Positions 19,756 to 27,771 of a stretch of DNA of 64,000 bases are shown here, in pieces (position 1 is the first letter of the stretch; each line of letters opens with the position of its first letter). The notes below the pieces were generated by a model. It did not search any database and had not been told where the DNA came from. It saw nothing but the letters and a program-made list of their open reading frames with translations. Source of the DNA: Mycolicibacterium sediminis (GTDB lineage: Bacteria > Actinomycetota > Actinomycetes > Mycobacteriales > Mycobacteriaceae); contig NZ_AP022588.1 of NCBI RefSeq assembly GCF_010731735.1, positions 3,348,001-3,412,000 on the forward strand. Direction: 5' to 3'. The translations under genes were made by a program, and so were the position numbers.

Positions 19756-20927
19756 GTTCGGGACTGCGGTTCACCGCCGCCGACGTCGACTACCTCGGGG
19801 GCGACGACGGGCGCGACGCCCTCGCGGCCGTGGCGGCGCTGCTGCTGTCCGACGCCACCCGGATCGCCGACGTCGACACCGCGCGCAGGCGATTCGGCGA
19901 CCGGGCTCCCGTCCTGATCGAGACCGTGCTGCTGCGCCGACGCGCCGCGGCCAAGTTCGCCGACCCCCGGGCCTGGCTCTTCACCGACGAGGCCCTGCAG
20001 CAGGCCACGCCGGAATCCGTTGCCGCACATCGTGCCCGGCGCCTGGCCGGTGCGGTGGTGCACGACGTGACGTGCTCGGTGGGCGCCGAACTCGCATCCC
20101 TGCGTTCGGTGGCGGCCCAGGTGGTGGGCAGCGACCTCGATCCCGTGCGGGTCGCGATGGCGCGTCACAACGTCGCGGGTGTCGACGTCCTCGTCGCCGA
20201 CGCGCTCCGGCCCGTGACGCGTGGCACGGTCGTCGTCGCCGATCCTGCCAGGCGCGCCGGCGGACGCCGCCGGTTCGACCCGCGGGACTACACGCCGGCC
20301 CTCGACGCGCTGTTCGACGTGTACGCCGGCCGCGACGTCGTCGTGAAGTGCGCTCCCGGAATCGATTTCACGTCCCTGCCGAGGCTCGGGTTCGCGGGCG
20401 AGGTCGAGGTCACGTCGCTGGCGGGGAGCGTGCGCGAGGCATGCCTGTGGTCGGCAGGCCTCGCCGAACCCGGAGTGACGCGCCGCGCCACCGTGCTCGA
20501 CCGTGACGAGACGCTGACCGACGCCGACGCCGACGACTGCGAGGTCGCTCCGGCGGGTCGCTGGATCGTCGACCCCGACGGTGCCGTCGTGCGTGCGGGG
20601 CTGGTGCGGCACTACGCCGCCCGGCACGGACTGTGGCAGCTCGACCCCGAGATCGCGTACCTCTCGGGTGACGAGCGTCCCGCCGGGGTGCGCGCCTTCG
20701 AGGTCCTCGAACAGATCGACTTCAACGAACGCCGTCTCCGGCAGGCGCTGTCGGCGAGGGAGGTCGGTGCGGTCGAGATCCTAGTCCGCGGCGTCGACGT
20801 CGACCCCGACGTGCTGCGCCGCAAGCTGAGGGTGCATGGGCCGCATCGGATCAGCGTCGTCATCACCAGGCTCGGTGCCGGCCGGGACAGCCGCGCGGTC
20901 GCCTACCTGTGCAGACCGACCCACTGA
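19752..20927 (+). CDS. THUMP-like class I SAM methyltransferase (Rv3037c-like)
   Basis: Protein of 391 residues with a mixed helical front (residues 1-100), a Rossmann methyltransferase core (VVHDVTCSVGAELASL, then VVGSDLDPVRVAMARHN and VVVADPARRAGGRRRFDP), and a C-terminal THUMP-like domain from about residue 290. Rv3037c has been listed among genes of the MGLP locus, suggesting a sugar O-methylation role, but THUMP-like sequence would equally fit RNA modification. TTG at 19752 overlaps the previous stop (TTGA) and gives the N-terminus SSGLRFTAADVDYL expected for the family. Confidence 0.82.
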   Translation: MSSGLRFTAADVDYLGGDDGRDALAAVAALLLSDATRIADVDTARRRFGDRAPVLIETVLLRRRAAAKFADPRAWLFTDEALQQATPESVAAHRARRLAGAVVHDVTCSVGAELASLRSVAAQVVGSDLDPVRVAMARHNVAGVDVLVADALRPVTRGTVVVADPARRAGGRRRFDPRDYTPALDALFDVYAGRDVVVKCAPGIDFTSLPRLGFAGEVEVTSLAGSVREACLWSAGLAEPGVTRRATVLDRDETLTDADADDCEVAPAGRWIVDPDGAVVRAGLVRHYAARHGLWQLDPEIAYLSGDERPAGVRAFEVLEQIDFNERRLRQALSAREVGAVEILVRGVDVDPDVLRRKLRVHGPHRISVVITRLGAGRDSRAVAYLCRPTH

Positions 20928-20937
20928 TTCGCGCAGG

Positions 20938-20949
20938 TATGGTGGCGCC
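20938..20949 (+). promoter_or_regulatory. Leaderless promoter of the Rv3036c-like gene
   Basis: TATGGT (20938-20943) with a 6-nt spacer before GTG 20950, in the 22-bp gap after the THUMP-like gene. Confidence 0.5.
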
Positions 20950-21672
20950 GTGCCGTCCCGCGTCGTCGAAGGGTCCCTCCACATGCGCCTGTCCGCACTC
21001 GCGTGCGCGGCCATGATCGTCGCCTCGACCGCCACGGCGGCGGTGGCGTCGGCATCGCCGCCGAAGTGCGCCGAACTCTCCGGAGTCCTCGACGCCGACC
21101 AGACCTGCCGGATTCAGGCGACCGATCCCGCGTACTCGCTCGACCTCGCCTACCCGGTCGACTATCCCGAGCAGCAGGCGGTGTTCGACTACGTCAAGCA
21201 GACGCGGGACGGCTTCCTCAACGTGGCGAAGGCGCCGGGGATGCACCTGACGCCCTACGAATTGGACACCACCGCGCGGGAGTTCAGCTCCGCAGTGCCC
21301 CCGCGCGGCACCCGGAGCCTGGTGCTCAAGACCTTCCAGGACGTCGGCGGCGCGCGTCCGCAGACCTTCTACCGGTCGTTCAGCTGGGACGAGGGGTACC
21401 GCAAGCCCATCACGATCGACACCCTGTTCCGCGAGGGCGCGGCGCCGTTCCCCGTGCTCCTGCCCATCGTGGCCGCGGAGTTGCAGAAGCAGTCCGGGCA
21501 GCCGGTGTCCATTCCGCCGTCGGTGGGGCTGGACCCGCAGAAGTACCAGAACTTCGCGATCCTCGACGACTCGCTGATCTTCTTCTTCGGGCAGGGCGAG
21601 ATGCTCCCCGAATCGGCGGGCGCCGTCGAGGTCACCGTGCCCCGCGGGCCGATCGACGCGATGATCGCCTGA
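20950..21672 (+). CDS. Secreted protein of the Rv3036c/TB22.2 (RsiV-like, DUF3298) family
   Basis: Exported protein of 240 residues. A hydrophobic signal segment ending ATAAVASAS (about residues 15-38) precedes the mature start at PPKCAEL. Family features are YPVDYPEQQAVFDYV, LKTFQDVGGARPQTFYRSFSWD and YQNFAILDDSLIFFFGQGE. M. tuberculosis Rv3036c has been described as a cell-wall esterase; no clear Ser-His-Asp motif can be assigned here, so the activity is left open. GTG 20950 is favoured by the leaderless promoter; ATG 20983 after a GAAGGG purine run is a serious alternative with a shorter n-region. Confidence 0.8.
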   Translation: MPSRVVEGSLHMRLSALACAAMIVASTATAAVASASPPKCAELSGVLDADQTCRIQATDPAYSLDLAYPVDYPEQQAVFDYVKQTRDGFLNVAKAPGMHLTPYELDTTAREFSSAVPPRGTRSLVLKTFQDVGGARPQTFYRSFSWDEGYRKPITIDTLFREGAAPFPVLLPIVAAELQKQSGQPVSIPPSVGLDPQKYQNFAILDDSLIFFFGQGEMLPESAGAVEVTVPRGPIDAMIA

Positions 21673-21674
21673 CG

Positions 21675-22979
21675 TCAGGCCGGAGCGAACCCGTACACCC
21701 GGCCGTCGCTGGTGGCGGCGACGACCCGCCGATCGTGACCGATCGACACCCCCACCGGGAATCCGCCGGCGTTCGGTAACGGATGGGCCTCGAGGGTGCG
21801 GCCGTCGGCGGGATCGAACGCGACCAGCGTCATCCCCGATTCGCCCTCGCGCACCACGGCGTACGCGACGTCGTCGCCCGCGCGGCTCGACGAGGTCAGG
21901 GGTTCGACGTCGTCGCGGGTCCACGCCACTTCGCCGCGGTCGCCGTCGTCGCGGATCCCGGTGAGAGTCGCGTCGGGTCCGCCGCCGGCCACCACCAGGC
22001 CGTCCGGCGAGACGGACGGCGGCGTCTGCGGCTGGTACCCGAGGTCGACCGACCACCTCGCCGTGCCGTCCGAGGCATCGAGCGCCCACAGCCTGCGGTC
22101 GCGGCCGTTGACGTAGACGGTCGAGCCGTCCGCGGACAGCACGGGGCTCGCGATCGGCCCGCCGGTGACGGCGGTGCTCGTCCACTCGCGGGTCAGCAGC
22201 GGGGTCTGTCCCTCCCGGTACCGCAGGCCGACCAGCACGGGGGCCTGCGCGCCGGGCTCCCACAGTCCGATCACGATCATCCCCGTCTCGGCGGAGTAGC
22301 CCGGGGCCGCGGCGATCGGGCAGCGCGGCCGCGCGGGCTGGCAGTCGGCCAGACCGCGGTCGGCGTCGGTGGGATCGACGCCCTCGACCAGATCGATGGG
22401 CGTGCCGGAGATGGTGCCCTGGTGGGCGTCGAAGACCTGGACCTGGCCGAGGTGGGTCACGACCAGCAGCTGTCCCGGGGCGACGAAGCGCGGCGTCAGG
22501 GGCAGCCCGATCACCGGTTTGCGCCAGCGGATCCACTGCGTCACCGGGAACGACAGCATCGCACCGGGCTGACCGACGTAGAGGTTGTCGAAGCCGTCGA
22601 ACAGCGGGCCGGACACACCGCCGCCCTGCCACAGCCGGGTGCACCAGCGCTGCCGGGCCTGGTTGTCGGACTCCCAGACCATCAGCGAGCATCCGCCCGC
22701 GGTCTGCCCGTTGGCGGCGAGGTAGTCGGCCGAGCCCAGCGCCACCTGTGCGCCGAGTTCACCCTTCACCGAGCGGATCCACTCCAGGCGAAGCGCGTTG
22801 GCGCCCGCGACCGGGCTGTAGCTGCTGTTGGAGGCGTCGCCGTACTGCGCGGGCCAGCCGTCGGACGCCTGGGGCCGAACCCACGCGTCGGTCGATCCGC
22901 ACGCGGTGGCCGCCCACGTCAGAACCGCCACGGCCGAGGCGGCGACCATCCGGCGCAGGGTCGTTCGTGGGGCAGACAT
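21675..22979 (-). CDS. PQQ-type beta-propeller lipoprotein (Rv3035-like)
   Basis: Predicted lipoprotein of 434 residues: MSAPRTTLRR, a hydrophobic stretch and the lipobox-like ATAC (Cys27). The mature part contains repeated PQQ/quinoprotein-type blades, for example VYVNGRDRRLWALDASDGTARWSVDLG and DGRVYGFAPA at the end. Such propellers commonly scaffold envelope proteins; its function in mycobacteria is unknown. It is divergent from the acyltransferase gene (53-bp gap) and convergent with the Rv3036c-like gene (2 bp). A TAGTCT element 9 nt before the ATG supports the start. Confidence 0.82.
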   Translation of the reverse strand: MSAPRTTLRRMVAASAVAVLTWAATACGSTDAWVRPQASDGWPAQYGDASNSSYSPVAGANALRLEWIRSVKGELGAQVALGSADYLAANGQTAGGCSLMVWESDNQARQRWCTRLWQGGGVSGPLFDGFDNLYVGQPGAMLSFPVTQWIRWRKPVIGLPLTPRFVAPGQLLVVTHLGQVQVFDAHQGTISGTPIDLVEGVDPTDADRGLADCQPARPRCPIAAAPGYSAETGMIVIGLWEPGAQAPVLVGLRYREGQTPLLTREWTSTAVTGGPIASPVLSADGSTVYVNGRDRRLWALDASDGTARWSVDLGYQPQTPPSVSPDGLVVAGGGPDATLTGIRDDGDRGEVAWTRDDVEPLTSSSRAGDDVAYAVVREGESGMTLVAFDPADGRTLEAHPLPNAGGFPVGVSIGHDRRVVAATSDGRVYGFAPA

Positions 22980-22994
22980 CGAGTCCCGAGACTA
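22980..22994 (-). promoter_or_regulatory. Near-leaderless promoter of the PQQ-propeller gene
   Basis: Minus-strand TAGTCT (22989-22994) with a 9-nt spacer before ATG 22979, back to back with the promoter of the divergent acyltransferase gene. Confidence 0.45.
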
Positions 22995-23018
22995 GTCGGA
23001 CCCACTCGCGCGCTCGCG

Positions 23019-23032
23019 TAGGCTGTCCGGCC
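23019..23032 (+). promoter_or_regulatory. Leaderless promoter of the Rv3034c-like acyltransferase
   Basis: TAGGCT (23019-23024) with an 8-nt spacer before ATG 23033. Confidence 0.5.
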
Positions 23033-23770
23033 ATGACGTCGATGTGGGGAGCGCCGATTCACGTCCGGTGGCGAGGATCGCGGTTGCGCGATCCCCGCCA
23101 GGCGCGCTTCCTCACCGCGGCGTCGCTGAAGTGGGTCCTGGCCAACAAGGCCTACACACCCTGGTACCTGGTGCGCTACTGGCGGCTGCTGAAGTTCAAG
23201 CTGGCCAACCCGCACATCATCACCCGCGGCATGGTCTTCCTCGGCAAGGGCGTGGAGATCGAGGCGACGCCGGAACTGGCGACGATGGAGATCGGCCGGT
23301 GGGTGCACATCGGCGACAAGAACACCATCCGGTGCCACGAGGGGTCGCTTCGCTTCGGCGACAAGGTGGTGCTCGGTCGCGACAACGTCATCAACACCTA
23401 TCTCGACATCGAACTCGGTGACTCCGTGCTGATGGCCGACTGGTGCTACGTGTGCGACTTCGACCATCGGATGGACAGCGTCGAGATGCCGATCAAGGAC
23501 CAGGGGATCATCAAGGGCCCGGTCCGCATCGGACCGGACACGTGGGTGGCGGCGAAGGTGACGGTGCTGCGGGGGACGTCGGTGGGACGGGGGTGCGTGC
23601 TCGGCGCCCATGCGGTGGTCAAGGGCGACATCCCGGACTTCTCCATCGCCGTCGGCGCACCGGCGAAGGTGGTCAAGAACCGCAAGCTGGCGTGGGAGAC
23701 CTCGGCGGCCGAACGTGCCGAACTCGCCGCCGCGCTCGCCGACATCGAACGCAAGAAGGCCGCGCGCTAG
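23033..23770 (+). CDS. Left-handed beta-helix acyltransferase (Rv3034c-like)
   Basis: Hexapeptide-repeat acyltransferase of 245 residues. The repeats run from about residue 75 (ITRGMVFLGKGVEIEATPEL) to residue 205 (VVKGDIPDFSIAVGAPAKVV), with the catalytic-type His in CDFDHRMD, as in maltose O-acetyltransferase relatives. Rv3034c has been proposed to acylate MGLP; the neighbouring glycosyltransferase, GH57 and methyltransferase genes agree. ATG 23033 is chosen from the leaderless promoter; it is shorter than the annotated M. tuberculosis protein. It converges on the glycosyltransferase gene across a repeat element. Confidence 0.85.
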   Translation: MTSMWGAPIHVRWRGSRLRDPRQARFLTAASLKWVLANKAYTPWYLVRYWRLLKFKLANPHIITRGMVFLGKGVEIEATPELATMEIGRWVHIGDKNTIRCHEGSLRFGDKVVLGRDNVINTYLDIELGDSVLMADWCYVCDFDHRMDSVEMPIKDQGIIKGPVRIGPDTWVAAKVTVLRGTSVGRGCVLGAHAVVKGDIPDFSIAVGAPAKVVKNRKLAWETSAAERAELAAALADIERKKAAR

Positions 23771-23787
23771 TCCCGTCCCTTCCTCCG

Positions 23788-23867
23788 GCGAGCGTGCTCC
23801 CCGCAAGCGGGGTACCCCAGTCTGCGGGCGACTCGCCGGGTGGGGAGCTGAGTTCGCGCACGCTCGC
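23788..23867. repeat. Palindromic intergenic element, left copy
   Basis: Ends are GCGAGCGTGC (23788-23797) and its complement GCACGCTCGC (23858-23867). Inside are GTCTGCGGGCGAC and a CCCCG-CAAG-CGGGG hairpin. A related element in opposite orientation lies upstream of the glycosyltransferase gene, so that gene is flanked by an inverted pair. Confidence 0.6.
23799..23812. terminator. Hairpin between convergent genes, possible terminator
   Basis: A perfect CCCCG-CAAG-CGGGG hairpin lies between the convergent acyltransferase and glycosyltransferase genes. It has no T-run, so intrinsic termination is only a possibility. Confidence 0.3.
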
Positions 23868-23875
23868 GGCGGGGA

Positions 23876-25114
23876 CTACCGGTCGGGGAGGGCGTGCTCG
23901 ACGATCGGTCGTCGCCGATGTGGTTCGCGCTCCCGACGTTTCGCCGCCTCGTACACCTGGGCGGTCTCGGCGGCCACGGTGTGCCACTCGAAGTCCGACG
24001 TGAGGCGCTCCCGCGCGGCGACGGCACGGCGCTGGGCCGCGGCCGGGTCGTCGAGGACGGCGCGTACCGCCGACGCCAGAGCGGCGACGTCACGCGGCGG
24101 GAACGACAGACCGGTCTGGCCGTCGATCACCGCCTCGCCGAGGCCGCCGACGTCCGAGACCACCAACGGCGCACCGGTCGCGGCGGCCTCGAGCGCGACG
24201 ATGCCGAAGGGTTCGTAGTGGCTGGGCAGGACCGCTGCGTCGGTGCCGTGCAGCAGTGTGACGAGTTGCCGATGGTCGACCTTGCCGACGAACGAGACGG
24301 CCTTGACCACCCTGTGCTTGCGCGCCTGCTCGACGAGCCAGTCCTCCTGCGTGCCGTCGCCGGCGATCGTGAGGGTGGTGCCGGGATGGGTGCGGCGGAT
24401 GCGGGGGAGCGCGGCGATCGCCTCGTGGACGCCCTTCTCGTATTCGAGTCGGCCGAGGTAGAGCAGACGGGGCGGACCGCTCCGTGACCGACGGGGTGCG
24501 TAGGGCCACAGCGCGGCGTCGATGCCGTTGCGGATCACGCGGGTCTCGGTGAGACCGGGCCCGAACAATTCCTCGATCTCGTCGCTCATCGACGCCGAAC
24601 ACGTGATGAGGGAGTCGGATTCGTGCACCAGCCAGGACTCGGCGGCGTGCACCTGCCGGCTGATGGTGCCCGAGACCCAGCCCGAATGCCTGCCTGCCTC
24701 GGTGGCGTGGATGGTGGAGACGAGCGGCACGTCGTAGAACTCGGCCAGCGCGATCGCGGGATGGGCGACCAGCCAGTCGTGGGCGTGCACGACGTCGGGA
24801 TGCCAGCGCCTGCCGTCGACCTTGATGCCGAGGCCCGCGCGCACCATCGCGTGCCCCATGGACAGCACCCACGGCATCATCTCGGTGCCGAAGTCGAACT
24901 CGTGCGGATCCTGCGCCGCGGCGATCACACGGACGCCCTCGACGACGTCGTCGGTCGACGGGTGGGTGCTGGGATCGGTGCCGGTGGGGCGGCGGGCCAG
25001 CACGACGACCTCGTGGCCGGCTTCGGCGAGCGCGGTGGCGAGGTGGTGGACGTGCCTGCCCAACCCGCCGACGACGACCGGCGGGTACTCCCACGACACC
25101 AGCAGGATTCTCAT
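23876..25114 (-). CDS. Glycosyltransferase of the glycogen-synthase-like type (Rv3032-like)
   Basis: GT-B glycosyltransferase of 412 residues, close in length to Rv3032 (414 residues, from memory). The N-terminal domain starts MRILLVSWEYPPVVVGGLGR, the nucleotide-sugar domain carries LLYLGRLEYEKGVHEAI, and the donor site has HYEPFGIVALEA with the E-x7-E pattern. Rv3032 is an alpha-1,4-glucosyltransferase implicated in MGLP and glycogen synthesis. The ATG at 25114 starts the conserved fold; the open frame upstream has no homologous character. It is read leftwards, 97 bp after the GH57 gene, with an inverted repeat element in that gap. Confidence 0.88.
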   Translation of the reverse strand: MRILLVSWEYPPVVVGGLGRHVHHLATALAEAGHEVVVLARRPTGTDPSTHPSTDDVVEGVRVIAAAQDPHEFDFGTEMMPWVLSMGHAMVRAGLGIKVDGRRWHPDVVHAHDWLVAHPAIALAEFYDVPLVSTIHATEAGRHSGWVSGTISRQVHAAESWLVHESDSLITCSASMSDEIEELFGPGLTETRVIRNGIDAALWPYAPRRSRSGPPRLLYLGRLEYEKGVHEAIAALPRIRRTHPGTTLTIAGDGTQEDWLVEQARKHRVVKAVSFVGKVDHRQLVTLLHGTDAAVLPSHYEPFGIVALEAAATGAPLVVSDVGGLGEAVIDGQTGLSFPPRDVAALASAVRAVLDDPAAAQRRAVAARERLTSDFEWHTVAAETAQVYEAAKRREREPHRRRPIVEHALPDR

Positions 25115-25133
25115 CGGGATGGTCTCCGGTACC

Positions 25134-25193
25134 GCGAGCGTGCGCGGAGTCGGGTTCTCGAGCGGCGTGTCGCCCGCAGACACGCACGCTCGC
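25134..25193. repeat. Palindromic intergenic element, right copy (inverted)
   Basis: Perfect 11-bp arms GCGAGCGTGCG (25134-25144) and CGCACGCTCGC (25183-25193). The interior contains GTCGCCCGCAGA, the reverse complement of the core of the copy at 23788-23867. This copy lacks the internal CCCCG hairpin. Confidence 0.6.
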
Positions 25194-25211
25194 CGAAAGA
25201 GGAGGGCCCGC

Positions 25212-26777
25212 TCATCGGGGGAAGCGCCTGGCGTCGAGTGCACCGAACAGGCCGTCGGCGCGGTTCCAGCCGTCGGCCAGCCGCTCGGCGTGCTCGCGGC
25301 GGCCCGCGGCGAGCGCGTCGGCGATCTCACGGGTGGCGTGGGCGTGCAGGTGCGCGCGATAGCGGGCGTACTCGGCGGCGGTGTCCTTGCTGACCATGAA
25401 CGGCCAGTCGCTCGACACGGTCAGCAGGGTCTCGCGCAGGATCTGGTCGGCGACGGCGTCGCGGGGCGACCAGGCCGAGCCCACCGCCGCCTGCGCCAGC
25501 GCCTTGTCGACGGTCGCGAGCGCGGTGTCGACGACCTCGGTGTTCAAAGCGACGAGGTCGGCGACCCGATCTCCGGACCACACCTGCCAGTCCTTGCCGG
25601 ACCCCCACGAACTGGGCGGCAGGTCGACGGGCGCGCCGATGAAGCCGCCGTCGATGGCGTCGGACAGGGTGCCGACGGGCACACCCGCCTCGGGCAGGGC
25701 GCGCAGCACGCGTTCCAGCCAGACCGGGCCCTCGTACCACCAGTGGCCGAACAGTTCGGTGTCGAACGCCGCGACGACGTGCGCGGGCCTGCCGATGCGC
25801 TCGGACTCGGAGACTAGGCGTCGGCGCACGACCTCGACGAAGTCGGCGACGTGGGCGTCGATCGCCTGGTCGGCGCGCTCCGGGTCGTACGGCGCCTTGT
25901 CCTGCGACGGGACGTTGCGGCCGGTGACGCGTGCGGGTTTGAGCCCCGTCACGTGGTCGTAGGTGTGGAAGTCGCGGTAGGCCGCATGGCCGGGGTAGCC
26001 CGACTTCGGCGACCAGACCCGGTAACTCACCCGGAGGTCGCGGCCGAAGGCGATGACGTCGGTGCCCGAGACGGGCCGGCCGAGGGACGTGTCCCCGTGC
26101 AGCGACGGGCCGTCGACCATGAAGTGCGTCACACCCGCTGCGGCGTAGCCGTTCTCCATGCCGGGCGCGTAGGCGCACTCCGGTGCCCAGATGCCGCGCG
26201 GGGTGTGGGCGAACCGCGCGTGGGCGTCGGCCAGCCCCTCGCGCAGCGCGAACTCCCGCAGTCGAGGGTTGAGCAGTGGCTGGAACGGGTGGGACAGCGG
26301 TCCGCCGAGCAGTTCGATGGTCTCGGTGTCGATCAGCCCCCGCAGCAGCGGGCTCGCGCCGTGCCGCCAGGAGACCTCGAAGTCCTCCAGTGCCAGCCGT
26401 GCCTCGGCCTGCTCGCGAATGCCGAACGCGCGCAACGCCTCCGGCTCGGTGTAGCCGGTGTCGGCACCGGACCGGCGGGTGGCGGCCTCACGGCCGCGCA
26501 GCTCCCAGTTGGCCAGCCAGTGGTGCATTCCGGTCAGGCAGTAGGGGTCGTCGAGCTGCGCCGTCACGACCGGGGTCATGCCGAGCGTGACGAGGTGGCT
26601 GCGGTCCTCGGCGGCGAGCGTCTGCAGCACCCGCAGCAGCGGCAGGTACGCCGCCGCCCACGACTGGTAGAGCCACTCCTCGCCCACCGGCCAGCGGCCG
26701 TGATGGGCGAGCCACGGGAGATGGGTGTGCAGGACCAGGGTGAACATCCCGGGTGCCGGCACCGGCTGCTCAGTCAC
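25212..26777 (-). CDS. GH57-family alpha-glucan enzyme (Rv3031-like)
   Basis: Glycoside hydrolase family 57 protein of 521 residues, matching Rv3031. The fold starts with the His-containing LVLHTHLPW; the catalytic nucleophile is likely Glu200 in IWAPECAY and the acid/base Asp339 in AFDTELFGHWW, the standard GH57 pair. A helical C-terminal domain follows. Rv3031 is assigned to MGLP metabolism, proposed as an alpha-1,4-glucan branching enzyme. GTG start overlaps the end of the upstream methyltransferase gene by 8 bp, so the two are co-transcribed leftwards, with the glycosyltransferase next. Confidence 0.9.
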   Translation of the reverse strand: MTEQPVPAPGMFTLVLHTHLPWLAHHGRWPVGEEWLYQSWAAAYLPLLRVLQTLAAEDRSHLVTLGMTPVVTAQLDDPYCLTGMHHWLANWELRGREAATRRSGADTGYTEPEALRAFGIREQAEARLALEDFEVSWRHGASPLLRGLIDTETIELLGGPLSHPFQPLLNPRLREFALREGLADAHARFAHTPRGIWAPECAYAPGMENGYAAAGVTHFMVDGPSLHGDTSLGRPVSGTDVIAFGRDLRVSYRVWSPKSGYPGHAAYRDFHTYDHVTGLKPARVTGRNVPSQDKAPYDPERADQAIDAHVADFVEVVRRRLVSESERIGRPAHVVAAFDTELFGHWWYEGPVWLERVLRALPEAGVPVGTLSDAIDGGFIGAPVDLPPSSWGSGKDWQVWSGDRVADLVALNTEVVDTALATVDKALAQAAVGSAWSPRDAVADQILRETLLTVSSDWPFMVSKDTAAEYARYRAHLHAHATREIADALAAGRREHAERLADGWNRADGLFGALDARRFPR

Positions 26778-27567
26778 GGCGCACCGCGATCGCGACCAGG
26801 TCGAGACTGTCGTCGACGTCGCGGTCGGCGGCGTCGATCAGGTCGAAGTCGTCGGTGCCGATCGACGCCACGTCGGCGAGCAGGGCGTCGGACCAGGGAG
26901 CGTCGGCGAGCGCGCGCTCGATCTGCGCGTCGATGATCGAGCCGCCGTGGCGCGCGTCCAGTTCGCGCAACCGGTCGCCGTGGAAGACGCCGAGCATCGC
27001 CTCGATCTCGAAGCCGTTGGCGGTCAGCAGTTCGGTGAGTTCGGCGGCGTTCAGTTCGCGGGTGTGGAACGGGTTGATCGGGGTGTCGCGGCCGGGGGAG
27101 AAGGTGATGCGGTTGGGCGTCGACATCAGCAGTACGCCCGCCGGCCGCAGCACGCGCGCACACTCGGCCACGAATTGGCCTTGGTCCCACAGATGTTCGA
27201 TGACCTGGAAGTTGACGACGACGTCCACCTCGCCGTCGTGCAGCGGCAGCTCGGCGAGGTTGCCCCGAACCATCTCCACGCGCGGGTAGCGGGCCCGCAC
27301 GTGCGCAACGGCCGACTCGTCGTAGTCGAGTCCGACCACCCTGCGGGCCACGCCGGCGAGCAGGTCGGCTCCGTAGCCCTCGCCGCTGCCCGCCTCGAGG
27401 ACGTCGAGTCCCGCGCAGCGTGCGGCGAGACGCTCGTAGACGACCTCGTGGCGGCGGAACCAGTAGTTCTCCTCGGCAAGTCCGGGCACGGTGCGTTCGC
27501 CGGTCAGCGGCAGCGCCGCCTCGGGCGACGACGCGGCCGGTGGCTGGTGGGGAGAAAACGCGCTCAT
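26770..27567 (-). CDS. Class I SAM methyltransferase of the MGLP locus (Rv3030-like)
   Basis: Methyltransferase of 265 residues; Rv3030 has been proposed as the 6-O-methyltransferase of MGLP. The SAM motif VLEAGSGEGYGADLLA (about residues 57-72) and acidic-loop motif VVGLDYDESAVAHV are clear, followed by VNFQVIEHLWDQ and LRPAGVLLMSTPN. ATG 27567 is selected because TAGCCT lies 8 nt upstream on the same strand; a longer frame would extend through that promoter. It is the first gene of the leftward methyltransferase-GH57-glycosyltransferase run and divergent from etfBA. Confidence 0.88.
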   Translation of the reverse strand: MSAFSPHQPPAASSPEAALPLTGERTVPGLAEENYWFRRHEVVYERLAARCAGLDVLEAGSGEGYGADLLAGVARRVVGLDYDESAVAHVRARYPRVEMVRGNLAELPLHDGEVDVVVNFQVIEHLWDQGQFVAECARVLRPAGVLLMSTPNRITFSPGRDTPINPFHTRELNAAELTELLTANGFEIEAMLGVFHGDRLRELDARHGGSIIDAQIERALADAPWSDALLADVASIGTDDFDLIDAADRDVDDSLDLVAIAVRRD

Positions 27568-27581
27568 TGGAAGGCAGGCTA
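27568..27581 (-). promoter_or_regulatory. Leaderless promoter of the MGLP methyltransferase operon
   Basis: Minus-strand TAGCCT (27576-27581) with an 8-nt spacer before ATG 27567. Confidence 0.5.
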
Positions 27582-27672
27582 ACCCAGTGGTGGCGTTCGT
27601 CACGGGTTCACGATGGTCAGCCCAGCTCGGGGCTGGTCAAACGGCAAAGTTCGACAAGCTATGGTGAAGCTA

Positions 27673-27716
27673 CGCGACTACCCAACTTACTTCTGAGTAA
27701 TATGTTAATAGTCGCG
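27673..27716. promoter_or_regulatory. Nested palindromes over the etfBA promoter
   Basis: An outer inverted repeat CGCGACTA (27673-27680) / TAGTCGCG (27709-27716) encloses an inner one, TTACT (27687-27691) / AGTAA (27696-27700); their centres differ by 1 bp. A likely -10 element TATGTT (27701-27706) sits between the inner and outer right arms. The stretch is strikingly AT-rich for this genome. This looks like one or two operators controlling etfBA; the regulator is not identified. Confidence 0.6.
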
Positions 27717-27771
27717 AAATACGTGGTAACAGGCCGCAGGCCGGCCTCATCGAGGAGGACGAACCAGACTC

